NCBI GenBank assembly: GCA_051294375.1
Contig: CM119265.1
Coordinates: forward strand, 2,973,256 to 3,037,255
Source of the DNA: Paraspadella gotoi
Taxonomy: Eukaryota; Chaetognatha
Length of the DNA: 64,000 nt
Direction: 5' to 3'
Position numbers and translations under genes: made by a program. The notes below the pieces were generated by a model that made no database searches, had not been told where the DNA came from, and was given only the letters and a program-made list of their open reading frames with translations. Shown in pieces: positions 1 through 11,150 of this stretch; within the stretch, counting starts at the first letter, position 1, and the number at the start of each line of letters is the position of its first letter.

Positions 1-77
1 TGACGTGGCGTCTGTGACTACAACGGTGCCAACAGCGACTTTCTGCAACATAGATAATGAGCAATGCAACAACTCAC

Positions 78-343
78 CTTGAGATCGCTTCCTCATCGCA
101 TCCTCACCTTGAGATCGCCTCCACGCCTCCGGATGTTCGCAGTGTTTGACATGGACGACTCGAGTTTCAGAGGCGAAAACCGAAAAAGGGTTGAAGTCGG
201 CGTTGGCGTTTGATTGCCATCTGAAAATGGGGGGGGGAATTGATTGGTTGCTTGGTAGCTTGATTGGTTTCTTGGGTGCATGATTTTTCATCTTTCTTTT
301 TTCTATTGTGATTTTTTTTTTATTTCTTTCTTTGGGAATTTAA

Positions 344-388
<45 letters not shown>

Positions 389-749
389 CTTATAGGCGAG
401 TGATCTCCATCAAACGGAATTGTCACGATTCTATCGTAGACGCATCCTTCTTTTCCCAAACAAGTTGATCGAGGATTCACATCGGTCGTGACGTTGAAGT
501 CGATTCTGGAACCAATCAATCAATCAAACAATCAATCAATCAATCAATCAAACAATTAATTAAATAAGGCACTCAGCTAACCAATCAATCTCATAAAATA
601 AAATTCCATCAATTCGATTTAATCAATCAATCAGTCAATCAATCAATAACCTGGACCCCACGTGAATCTTCTGCACGGCCAAAGGGACTCTTTTTCTTTT
701 CCCGCAAGTGTAGACGACGGGGTAATAAGTCAGCCTCACGACTTCCAAA
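78..749 (-). CDS. Partial gene, three exons of an unrecognised, possibly extracellular protein
   Basis: Three minus-strand exons lie at 651-749, 389-505 and 78-220 (or 108-220). Each is flanked by consensus acceptor and donor sites and their phases join exactly (lengths 99 and 117 nt with compatible split codons). The peptide runs from LEVVRLTYYPVVYTCGKRKR through IDFNVTTDVNPRSTCLGKEG to WQSNANADFNPFSVFASETR, a beta-rich pattern with a few cysteines that suits an extracellular protein. No methionine start and no stop are visible: the gene continues off the left edge, and its 5' exon was not found. A Met-initiated hydrophobic stretch near 1320 (MFCLLFLVVTNCFDF) could be a signal peptide, but I found no donor in the right phase. 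The last exon has two donors 30 nt apart because its end is duplicated. I do not recognise the family. Confidence 0.6.
343..384. repeat. (CT)n microsatellite
   Basis: About 20 CT units lie just beyond the donor of the 389-505 exon, inside the intron of the minus-strand gene. The minus (coding) strand reads (GA)n. Confidence 0.95.
510..646. repeat. AATC/ATCA tetranucleotide tract
   Basis: Two runs of degenerate AATC units (about 510-560 and 618-646) fill the intron between the 389-505 and 651-749 exons. Confidence 0.85.
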
Positions 750-1589
750 CTGAATCTAAAATGAAATGTGAGATTTATAGTATAAGTTAAGATTACATTG
801 AAGTTTAAATTTAATTAAAAGTAGTATAATTTATGGCATTATGAATTTTTAATTTTAAACGTTTCAACTTGACGACGTTACCTTTTTGAAACTAGAATTT
901 TTAATTACAATTAAAACAATTCATCTGAACTTTCTATATGCCATTTCGCTTGTAGACAATGTCTTCCGGGAGTGAATAAACGAAAAAAATCTTGCAGGAA
1001 CCTGCTATGACATTATCTTGTAAGTGTGATGAAGGCCTTAAACTGTCCTCCCCCCAACCCGCCCCCCCCCATCTCTCGCCTGTGAGTCTCGTTCTTTCTT
1101 CTCACATCCGGGAAACGAACTCTCAACGCTTCGTGACGCGGATCACGGATTTCCGTCCGCTGCACCGCGGAAGCAGTCGCCGCCGCTGGAGCGCAGTCGT
1201 CCGCTGCGGCTGCGGCGGAGGAGGAGCGGAAGTCGATGAGAGCGTCCTTGCTCGATGTTGTTGTTGTTGTAGCGGTGAAGTCGAAACAGTTGGTGACGAC
1301 GAGAAACAAAAGGCAAAACATGATGGGCGTGGCTTTGAAAGAGCAAAACGACGTCAAAGGCTTTGGCGTTGCGGACCAGATGGTCGAGTTTCGTCCGCAA
1401 ATTCGTGAAACGCAAAATCGCGAAGACGACGACGATGACGACGACGACGACGACGAAATCGACGATATGATTTTCATTTGTGATGTGATGTTTTACTACA
1501 GAAATCCTATTCGAAGATTTATGAACTATTTTTTTGAATTTTTTAAAGTCTCTCAGAAACGCATCACTTCATGAGAAGGATCGAGATTG

Positions 1590-1641
<52 letters not shown>

Positions 1642-2338
1642 TTCTTTCCCTCTCGCTCTCTCTCGCTCTCTCCCCCCTCTCTCTCTCTCTCTCTCTCTCT
1701 GCTCCGATCTTTCGAGATGGATTATATCAACGAACCCATGTTTCTTCTCGATCACCGTCGATAACCTATGAGGCCCTCGAAAATTAGATCGAGCATAGCG
1801 CTAAGGACGGTACGGGGCCCCGATAATAAAGCGGAGCTGGGAGTGGGGGAGTGAGGAGGCGTGGCTTGGCGTCAAATCTCAATTTGACGAGATTTAAACT
1901 TAACATTAAAACGAAAAAAAAACGATTCAAAAATAGTTTTTGAAAATCACTTTTCAAAAAAAAGCGAGGGATTATTTTTTTATGGCTAAGCCAAAACCGA
2001 GTTGTATAGTCAGAATTATGTTATAACTTATAAGTAATATAAATAAAGCTGCTCTTTCCCTTCTCTAGAAGTTCATATTGATAAACTCTTTTATTTCTTA
2101 TAACTGGATAATGTTTTGTAAAAAGAAAGACTAACCAAAGCGGTTGATGTTTTTATTTTAAATAAAACTTATGACTTTACGAAGAATTCAAGAGCGCTAT
2201 TAACTGTCGGAGAAGTATAATTAATCTATTCATATGCTGCAAGAATGAACTATGTAAGTTAAGAAAGATTATATAAAAAAATTCTACTTTAATAAATATA
2301 TTATGAAGATCGAACGCTGAGAAACAATTTATTTTTCT
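750..2338. other. Intergenic region with microsatellites; no supported gene
   Basis: AT-rich DNA with a GAC-type trinucleotide run at about 1424-1459, GTT units near 1258-1270 and a long interrupted (CT)n tract at 1592-1703. Overlapping open frames at 1013-1477 on both strands are dominated by Ser, Asp or Ala runs coming from these repeats. None joins to a neighbouring exon in phase, so I do not call them genes. Confidence 0.6.
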
Positions 2339-5300
2339 TCACTCCGCCTCCCCTTCGTTCGGCATCAAAACGTAATTATCGCCCGAATTTCCTTCCCTTT
2401 TGTTTCCCTCTTCCGGATTAATTCTCTTTTTCCCCGCCAGTTTCGTCTTAACGAAAAAGAGACAAATCATGCAAAGAAGAAAAAACAAAACGACAAGGGG
2501 CGCGGCCAACCAAACCAAATCGAAATAATCCCCGGATGTAATTGGGATCTGGGTACACTTTCTGCCCGGGAAACGAGAATCGCTCTCGTCGGCGAAATCG
2601 TCTTGGCAGCGACAGGAGAAAGATCCGATCGTGTTGACGCAGATGGCGTCGTTGGCGCAATCGTTGGTCCACGAATCGTCGCATTCGTCTTTGTCTCTCA
2701 ATTGGAAAAAATCCGAGTCGCGATTCAAATTCAAAGTCGAAAAATTGAAGAGAAGAAGATTTTGTTTGACTTCGAGTTTTAACTTTTCGATGTCGTTGTT
2801 GTCGTCGTTGTTGTCGCGAAAGAGAAAGGCGTCGAAAAGAGCGACGACGCTTCCGCGTTCGAAAGCGTTCACCGTCACCTTCGCGTTGCGAAACGAACTC
2901 GTGAGAGAATCCTTCACTTCTCCTTCGGTTTCACGATAAACCCGTGAATCCGAATCCTTCAGTTCCGCCGAAAACTCGTTGGTGAAACTCACCGAACCCG
3001 TGAGACTTAATCCGACGGAGCATTTGTTGGAATTGGTCGTCGACCGTTCGAGACCCAACCTGCAGTCGCATTCGAAAAATCCAGGAACGTTTCGACAAAT
3101 CTCGAGCGGATCGAGACAAAGATCGACGCCGATCGAACATTCGTCTACGTCGCGACACTCGGGCGCATGCGCGTTCCACGATGATCGCGTCGAATTGTCC
3201 GACTGGACACAAGCCACGAATCGCTCGCCGGGGACGCGACTGTGCAAGTAGAAGCCTTGATCGCAGAGTATAGTGCAGGAGGAACCGGGCTTGAAATCGT
3301 CGGTGCAGTCTAGACGACCGAAGGTCACGTTCTCTATGGGGTCGCACCATGACGGTTGTTCCGGACCCAAGACGATGAGACTTATGAAGGATTGTTTGAC
3401 GGCGATGACGTTTGTTTCGTCGTCGCGACGTCGTCGTCGTCGTTTCTCGCTGACACAACCTTCCTTGCATCTCGACAGAGAATCCCGAGGATCGCAGATC
3501 AAAACCTCGCAATGCAAGAAAACATTTTCTGATTCGGGTCGAAGTTGAAAACCGAGAAAAGAGAATCTTTTTTCGTTTCCTTCGCCGATGGAATAATTGT
3601 TCGACAAAATCTCATCGATCACGCATCCGTCTTGCAATAAATACCGTTCGTATTCGGAACTCTCGTTGCCGGTCGTCAACCACAGATTACGCACGGAGAT
3701 TTCAACGTCCTTTGCCGGAACGACAATCTGCAACCAGATCGGTTCCATCAAACGAATCACGAACGGAGGAGAAATACGATCGACGAACGCATTGGATCGA
3801 AAAATCTGCATCTCCACTCGAAAGTCTGCATCTTCGGAAAGGATCGGAACATTTGCAGATGGAACCGCAAACGAAATGGTTCCGACGCTGACGTCGCCGT
3901 AATTGCATCTCAATCGCCAAAGGCTTCGGTCCGTATTTTTCGGTGCCATCGAAGTTTCGTCTAAAATGAGCAAGTTTTCGTAAACGATTGATTCACCGGA
4001 GAATATCGTAGCCGTTCCACATTCGTTGGTTGGAATATCGAGGAACCAATTGGAGAAACCGTCGTTTTGGCGAGGATTCGAACAAGACCCGACGCTCACG
4101 GTTCTGTTAACTTCCAGCAACTTGGGAATTACGATCCTCATCAATGGATATCCATCTTTATCGTGAATGCAATCAATCGTAATGTCGACCCGATCTTTGC
4201 AGATTTTTGCCAACAAAACGTTTTTTATCGAAGCTAAAGAATAAATGTCGGTAACTTTGATAAATCTTGACTCGTCATTCCATACGGTCGTCGCGTGGTC
4301 GCCAATGGCAACCAAGTAAACAAATATTCCTCGTTCATTGGCTTCGTTCACAGTCGCGACCAGATCTTCTCCATTCTGTCGATCATTCGATAAAACAATT
4401 GCGTTTGTGGCGTTTCGATCTCTCGATCCCTTCGTCTCGAAATGCTCGACGGCCTTTGAAATGGCTCGTCCAGTGGTTCTTCCTCCGTCGTCATCGGCGT
4501 CGTGTTCGATCTTCACTATCTCCTCCATCAACTCGACTCGACTCTTCGTCGCCGAATCTTCAAAGGAGACGCTGATGTTGCTGCGGTTGTTGACGAGAAC
4601 TGCGAGGCGGTCGTCGTCCTCCAGCGAAGACAAGATTCCGACGAGGAAGTTCAGGGTTGCGTTGAAGGCGTCGCCGCTTTCGAAGATCACGTCGACGACG
4701 ATGAAGAGGTTCAGGGGGTTTTGGCGAGAGGGACAGGGGGATTCGGGTTGTGCAGTCGGAGCAGCTGGAGTTTCTGTGGTCATTGGAAGATCCATGAAAA
4801 TTGATGTTTTTGGTGAAAAGGATATTAAGGGTTCAGTGGATGATCGAAAATCTGAGAAAGATGTAGAAAGAGATGGATATGAAGTTAAGTCTAAAGTTGA
4901 AGTTAGTGAAATAGTTTTAAAGTTTGTTAATTGTGTTAAATTCTCTGAGAGCTGATTGCGGGAAGTTGTGAGAAATGAACTAATTTGAAATTCACTAAAG
5001 TATGTAAAATTTTCTGATAACTCGTTTCTTGAGGTTGGAGTAGGTTGGGTTATAATATCAAAGTCTTTCAAATTTGTTAAATTTTGAGAAAACCTACTGT
5101 CTGAAATTGTAAACTGTGAAGTGATATCAAATTCAGAGAATAATGTTAAATTATTTGAAAGTCTGTGGTCTGAAGCTGTTACCAGTGAAATACTACCTTG
5201 GAAGTCAGTGAAATACATCGAATTCTCTGATAACTTATTTTCTGAGGTCGTGGATAAACTGTTGTGTAAATTTGAGGACGAGGAAATGATACTTAAGTCT

Positions 5301-7364
5301 AAGAAATGTGAAGAATTCTTGAAAATCAATTTGTCTGCAGAACTTGACACAGAGTCCACGAGACTAAAGGAATAATTATTTGTGTAAGAAATTGACTCAA
5401 AATCTGTGACTGGAGGAAAATTGTATGATGAAAAAAAGCCCGAAGTCGGTTTAAAAACATTTGTTAACCCTGAGTTAAAGAAAGATGAGACAGAAAAATT
5501 AGATTCTGTCTTATGAGTGGTTGGGTAATTTGCGGTTAGAAAAACGTCTGAGGAATCAGAGTTTGAAGTTGTGACTAAAGAAGTGAATTGTGAAGGTGTG
5601 ACCAGTGAAAAGGTTTTAGATAAAGAACTATCTGAATTCATAGTGAGGAAGCTTGTAGTTAATGAAGAAACTTGATTTGTAAAGCGTAAAGATGTGGCTA
5701 TGGGAACATTTGTAGTGTAAGATGTTATTGCGTTTGAAGTTCTAAAAAGGTGACTAGAATTGAAAATAGCGACGAGGGGATTAAGATAAGCTGAACTTGT
5801 TTGAACAGCTGTGAGAAGTGATGATGTGACTGTTGAAGTAGCAAACAATGTTGTGATTGTCGGCAAAGAGTCTGAAACAGAAACAGAAAAATCCGAAGAT
5901 GAGACAGTGACTTTATTCTCATTATCCCTGGGAATACTAGGAGTTGCCTCTGAATAGAGTAGGACTGAGGTTGAATATAGTAGGACTGAGGTTGAAGAAT
6001 AAGTTTTTCTTGAGGTCGTGACGATCGCTACGGTGGAGTCGTTGTTGTGAAAAGTGGATTGTGAAGTGTGAGAGGTGACGATGGATGACGAGTCCAAGGA
6101 ATTACTGTCGCTGGACGAGAAGAGTTGACTTGAATCGCTGGTTGACGGCGTCATTGATCTTGTATTGTTTGCTGAAGGAAAAAAAAATTTAAATTGGGGA
6201 TCTCAATCATATTTCTCTAATTTATTTAGTTTTTGGTGATTTTTTTATAATTATTTAGAATAAATCGGTCATTCAGAATTATTTTCTCAATGTAAAACGA
6301 GTTTTTTATCTTTCATTGTCATCAAATTCTCTAATCTTGACTTTCCTAACTCCCTCCGAGATTGCGATTCTTACCTTACCCAAAACCTACCCCAAACTTA
6401 CCTTACCCAAAACCTACCCCAAACTTGCGCGCAGTCCGTTGATCCGGAGACGCAAAACCGGATATCGTCCTCGTTGACGTCCACGCCCCCGTAGTTTCCG
6501 TCGAAGGTGACGCACGTCTTGGCATCGGGGTCCGAGACGCTGGAGCAGCAAGGGCAGCGGCCGCGCTGACCCTCCCCGCCGTAGCAGGCGGCGCAGCCGG
6601 CGCGGGAGAAGGTGAAGAGGTCGAGCCTTTATTATTTTATTAGTTATTAATTAATTATTTATTAATTTAATTATTTATTTAATTATTCCTAAATCCATCA
6701 ATATTGAATGCGATGCCTCTTCAATAACTCAAAATTATATTTATAATAAAGGAATTCCAAAAAAATATTGACATTAATTTTCAAAAATGGAATCCCACCT
6801 GCAAACGTTCGTCGCTGGATCAGAGAGGCTGTAGCAAAAGTGTCCATGGAGACACTGGGTGATCCCGTCGGCCTCAACGCATTCGGCGCAGGCGGTCGCC
6901 GCCTCCGCCGCCGACGGTCGCGGATACGTGAAGGACAGTTTGGTGCAGAGGCTGCCGATGGGGGATGCGGTGTGGTCGGCGGCGTAATTGGGGAAGAGGG
7001 CGTGGTAGACAAAGGATTCCCCTGTGGGGAAGTCAGATGTGGTTTCTTGTTAAAATCTATTATTGATTGTAGAGAGAAATGGTATCAAATCATTATTACT
7101 ACAAAGTACAAAGTTTTGATAAAATTCTTCCTATAAAATAAATTTTCAAAAGATTTTACATTAGGACTGATTCGTTTGACAAAAACCCACATGCTCTATT
7201 TTATTACATTTACAGGTTTATTAAGTTTACAAGTGTAGCCAAACATTCTAAGTTTTGAATCCGAACTTTGTATATAACACTTTAACACTACCTGTAGTTT
7301 TCTCGTGAAAATTAAAGAAGACAATGTAGACGACTGACAAAAGAAAGCGAGACGAAGACGCCAT
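2339..7364 (-). CDS. Mucin-like vWA-ZP-CCP-EGF-SEA-EGF transmembrane protein, 1445 aa
   Basis: Four exons (7292-7364, 6799-7021, 6418-6626, 2339-6171) join in phase to 4338 nt. Exon 1 encodes a signal peptide (MASSSRFLLSVVYIVFF). Exons 2-3 give a Cys-rich region (residues about 25-168). A Ser/Thr-rich, mucin-like stalk follows (about 170-645), then a vWA-like domain (650-825), a ZP module (about 830-1075) ending at a run of six arginines, a CCP (1110-1175), a calcium-binding-type EGF (1175-1220), a SEA domain with the GSVVA autocleavage-type motif (1222-1325), a second EGF (1327-1372), a transmembrane helix (about 1384-1409) and a short tail with a YVLM motif. The vWA metal site is degenerate: DVIFESG stands where DxSxS is expected. 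It is probably a cell-surface or cleavable extracellular-matrix protein. The C-terminal half is paralogous to the adjacent gene at 8500-27294. The domain order is read from sequence; cleavage is inferred. Confidence 0.9.
6361..6423 (-). repeat. 27-nt tandem duplication including the exon 3 splice donor
   Basis: On the minus strand, exon 3 ends in GTTTGGG and a GTAGGTTTTGGGTAAGGTAA intron start. The same 27 nt, including the exon end, is repeated once more downstream. Use of the second donor would add an in-frame TAA, so the first donor is chosen. Confidence 0.8.
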
Positions 7365-7772
7365 CTTGAATTTTGGTTTTGAAATGTATTAGATTAATAG
7401 ATTAATACATCTTTATCTCACTCACGAGTTCACTCAAGTTTTTCGTAGCGCACTTAGGACGAGACTTTCAGGGTTAAATGTGAGAGTTATTATCAAAATC
7501 GGAAAATTGAAATTTGTTCACTTAATACATATATCGTTTTTATCTTTGGGATTAATTTTTTTGAAAAAATTCGAATCTTTTTTTAAAATGTTTTACATTG
7601 GTCGGGATATTTTAAAATTTATTTCCGCAGTAAGTCTACGTAACTGTTCCAAAATATTTCAATAGGGAATCCCGCTCGAGTCAATATCCTACTCCTGAAA
7701 TATTGGTTATTAAATGTTGACGCCTGAAAGAAAAGAAAAAAAAGTTCAAGATGATTTTAAAACGAAGAACAC

Positions 7773-7849
<77 letters not shown>

Positions 7850-8499
7850 AGCCAAAAGTATAATTTCTTGATATAGGCTTTATAATAGTGTAAAGAAATA
7901 AAAGTTTTAATTTTATAAAAAAGACGGGGAAGAAGAGAGGGGAGGGAGGAAGAAAGAGAATGAGATATATATCATACATATTTATCATTCAACTATCGAG
8001 ATGTATATTAACTGAAGAATTCAAATAACTTCCTACACTAACCACTTTGACTCTGATCTCATAAAAGTTTTAAACTTTATTCCAACTTTATACAAAATTA
8101 TAAATGTCGTGATATCCATTACGAGAATATTTTCAAAATATTGTTTTTAATGTATCATCCATATGTATAATGACATGTGATCGTCGACAATAATAATACA
8201 ATAACAACAGTTCTTATACAATTTAAGGTTCTGACGAAGTGTAAAAAATGTTTCGATTAAATGAGAGAAACGTTTTTCTTTTGTATCATAGAATGATACC
8301 ATCAATAAATCATGATAAATAGTTTCTGTATTTCCAAACTAAGTATAAGCACAATTTTTAAAATTCAAAAAGCAAATATTTACAATATCACAATTATTTT
8401 ATCACCAAATGACCTTTCTGTTCTTGTTGCATTTGAAGCAAAATGATAGTCTTCTGCAATAGCTCTTCATTATTTCCAATTGATAACTCAGTCTTTTGC
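7365..8499. other. Intergenic region between the two paralogous adhesion genes
   Basis: AT-rich spacer of about 1.1 kb upstream of the first adhesion gene and downstream of the second, both on the minus strand. It holds a (GA)n run of about 35 units at 7774-7846. No coding exon is supported, and I could not identify a TATA or other promoter element with confidence. Confidence 0.7.
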
Positions 8500-11150
8500 T
8501 CAATATCTGTTCGGGATTTCGTAATGTCCCGCCCGATTGCCTCCTCTATCCAGTGCCGAACGATTGCCTCCTCTATCCAGTCCCACCCGATTGCCTCCTC
8601 TATCCTGTCCCGTTTCTCTTTCTGATTCTTCTTCCAAATTTGAAAATGCATGATTGATTCTCGCTGCTCGATCGATCGCCATCTGCCGATCAGCCATTCC
8701 AGACTCGTCAAACCCGCGCGCCTCGATCGATTTTTTATACGCGTACTTTTTCTTGGCCACAAACAGCGACACCGGCAGAAACAGTGCGAGAATGATCAGA
8801 GTTGCAAAAGCGAAGGCCATCCAAACGTAATCCATGTAATTGTTGTCCTCTTCCGCTTCCTCCTTCACAACGCTCTCGTCGGCCTCGCAAATGCGTCCAG
8901 GGAATCGAGGAATTCCAACGTCTCGGAATCCCTTCTTGCACCGACAGGTAAAGGATCCAATATTGTTGAGGCAGACCGCCTCGGCGGAGCAATCGTTGTC
9001 CGCCGGATCCTTACATTCGTCAAGGTCGCCAATGCTAGTAAATCGCTCGTCCAAAATCGGGGTCAAGTTGGAAAATTTCGTCGTGCTTAACTTCTCCGCC
9101 ATCCTTTTTTGTATTTTGTCAATTTCGTTTTGAGTCATTGGGTCTTTGTCATCAAACTCATCGGCGTCGTGAAAGATGAAGATCTCATAGAAAACGATTA
9201 TGCTTCCTGAAAAGATTCCCGTGATTTTCATTTTGAAATTGAGAAGAGGGTTCGCCGCTTGAAAAACGTTACTTAGGGTCTCGATTAGAGAAGCGCGACT
9301 TGCTGAGTTTTCATCTTTCAAGTCGGGCGTCAAAGTGTTGTTGAAGGTGATCATCGCACCCATTCGATCCCCGCCGGAACATTTTTCCGGGTCAGTCTTC
9401 GATGGTTCAAACCCTTTTTTACAATCGCACTCGTAGGATCCTGGAATGTTTCTGCAGACTTTGGCTGCGACGCTGGCGCCCTCTAAACAAGGATCTCGAT
9501 CGCCGAGTTCACATTCATTGACGTCTTCACACAGCGGCAAAGATCCATTCCATTTAGAGGCGGAACCTTCGACCTGCTCACATAAAACGGATTTTTCTGC
9601 GTCAGGATCCTGAAAAGAAAATCCTTCACCACACGTAAAAGCGCAGTGAGATCCGATGGTATGACCATTGCAGCTTACGGTGCCATTGGTCAAATGGGTA
9701 ATGGGGTCGCAATCAGAGGCAAGGAAAAGAGGCCCCAGGGAAACTTGTTTTTTAGCGACAACATTTTCTAAAATCGCCCTTCGACGACGAATCCTTTCAT
9801 TCAAACATCCTTGCTTGCAACGAGAATGCGGGTTGCTTGCCTCACACAGTAAAATTTCACAATGAATATGTATCATGTCATAGGCGTCTTGAGTCTTAAA
9901 TGCCTCCAAAGAGAAGCGTCTTTGGTTCGGATTTTCAGCGCTATAGCTTCGGTAAGTACTATCCTCTGGACAACCATTACGAATGAAATATAAATTTTTT
10001 GGCAGAGACTCATTATTTGAAATGGATGGCCAACAGTTTTCAAAGAAAACTTCCAGTTTTTCCGACAATGTGCTCGCTTCCAAAAAGATGAGTTCATTTA
10101 ACTTCACAGTTATTGGAGGATCGAGAGGAACAAGAAACCTCGAAGAAGCGAACATTCTGAGATCAATGGAGATAGTTCCGTATTCGTCAATGTAGGGAAG
10201 TTTCCAAGACGGATTTCCAAATGAAACACTCAGTAAAGTCTTTTTGTTGTACATACATCTGAGACCGACCATATTACTTATGTCCTTTGGTCTTATGATA
10301 AACGGTTGTTCCGTATCATGGCCCGGCAACGATAGAATATTTTCATAAATGATGTAATTCTCCGAAGAGTTGCTTTTTGTACCACATTGATCGGCTCGAA
10401 ATTCAACGAATAGGTTGTTAGAATCGAAGGGGGTCTCAACGAGCTGCAGACTGGCGCACGAACCGATACTAACGTAACCACTTATCTCGAGCAACTTGGG
10501 GAAAATGACTTTGAAAAGTGGATATCCGTCATAATCCTGCGTGCAGTTAATGCGGATTCCGATCAAATCCTCGCAGACTTTCTCTTCCAGTTCATCTCTG
10601 AGATCATTGAGCATGGCCGTGCCGTTGACTTGGTAGATTCTCTCTGGGTCGTTGGTGATTAGATTTAACTCGCTATATTCAACGCCGTTTCCAATGGCAA
10701 TGGCATAGATCATAATGTCATCATTTCTTGCTTTTTTTGATGGTTCACTCACATCGTCACCGCTTTGACCATCAGTTAGTACAACAATGATGCGAACCCT
10801 ATCCTCATCGTTTTCAAACTGCTCCACGCCTTTTGATATTGCTTGACCCGTATTAGTACTTCCACTGGGGTAAGGAATAGCCATGATCTTTTCAGCCATT
10901 TTTTTTTCATCTAAACCCGCGGAATTGTTAAAGGATAAGCTGACAGTGACACTACCGCTGTAGACTATGACAGCGACCCTACTATTTTGGCTGAAAGAAG
11001 CGGCCATGCTGGCTGTAAATTCAAGAGCTTGCTTAAAACCATTGACGGTTATGCTCCCACTTCCATCAATGATGAATACCAAGTCCATATTTCTCTCCCA
11101 TGCGCTGCATTTGAATCCATTTGTTACAGTTGTTACTAGTTCAGTGGGTG
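8500..11150 (-). CDS. Terminal exon: vWA-ZP-CCP-EGF-SEA-EGF-TM-cytoplasmic tail
   Basis: A long open exon in phase with the lectin exon before it. Counting from the internal Met at 11088: vWA at about 1-175 with intact MIDAS (DGSGS, the TNTGQAI threonine, LTDGQSGDD); ZP module at about 178-430 with a regular Cys pattern, YENIL and the dGC/hC motifs; then RIRRRR, a furin-type basic site; CCP at about 460-517 (Cys-rich, ends PLCED); EGF with DVNEC start at about 518-570; SEA at about 572-685 with a GSIIV motif; second EGF (DLDEC) at about 686-735; transmembrane helix at about 752-777; then a charged tail with three DRGGNR repeats, ending HYEIPNRY. The stop codon is at 8500-8502. An overlapping minus-strand frame (8394-8762) is a shadow of the repeat. 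Confidence 0.92.

Noticed and set aside
1013-1574. Overlapping frames with poly-Ser, poly-Asp and poly-Ala, one with a signal-like start
   Set aside because: Explained by trinucleotide repeats; no phase-compatible donor to the exon at 651-749 was found.
8394-8762. Minus-strand 122-codon frame with EEAI repeats
   Set aside because: Alternate frame of the DRGGNR coding repeat within the tail of the adhesion gene.
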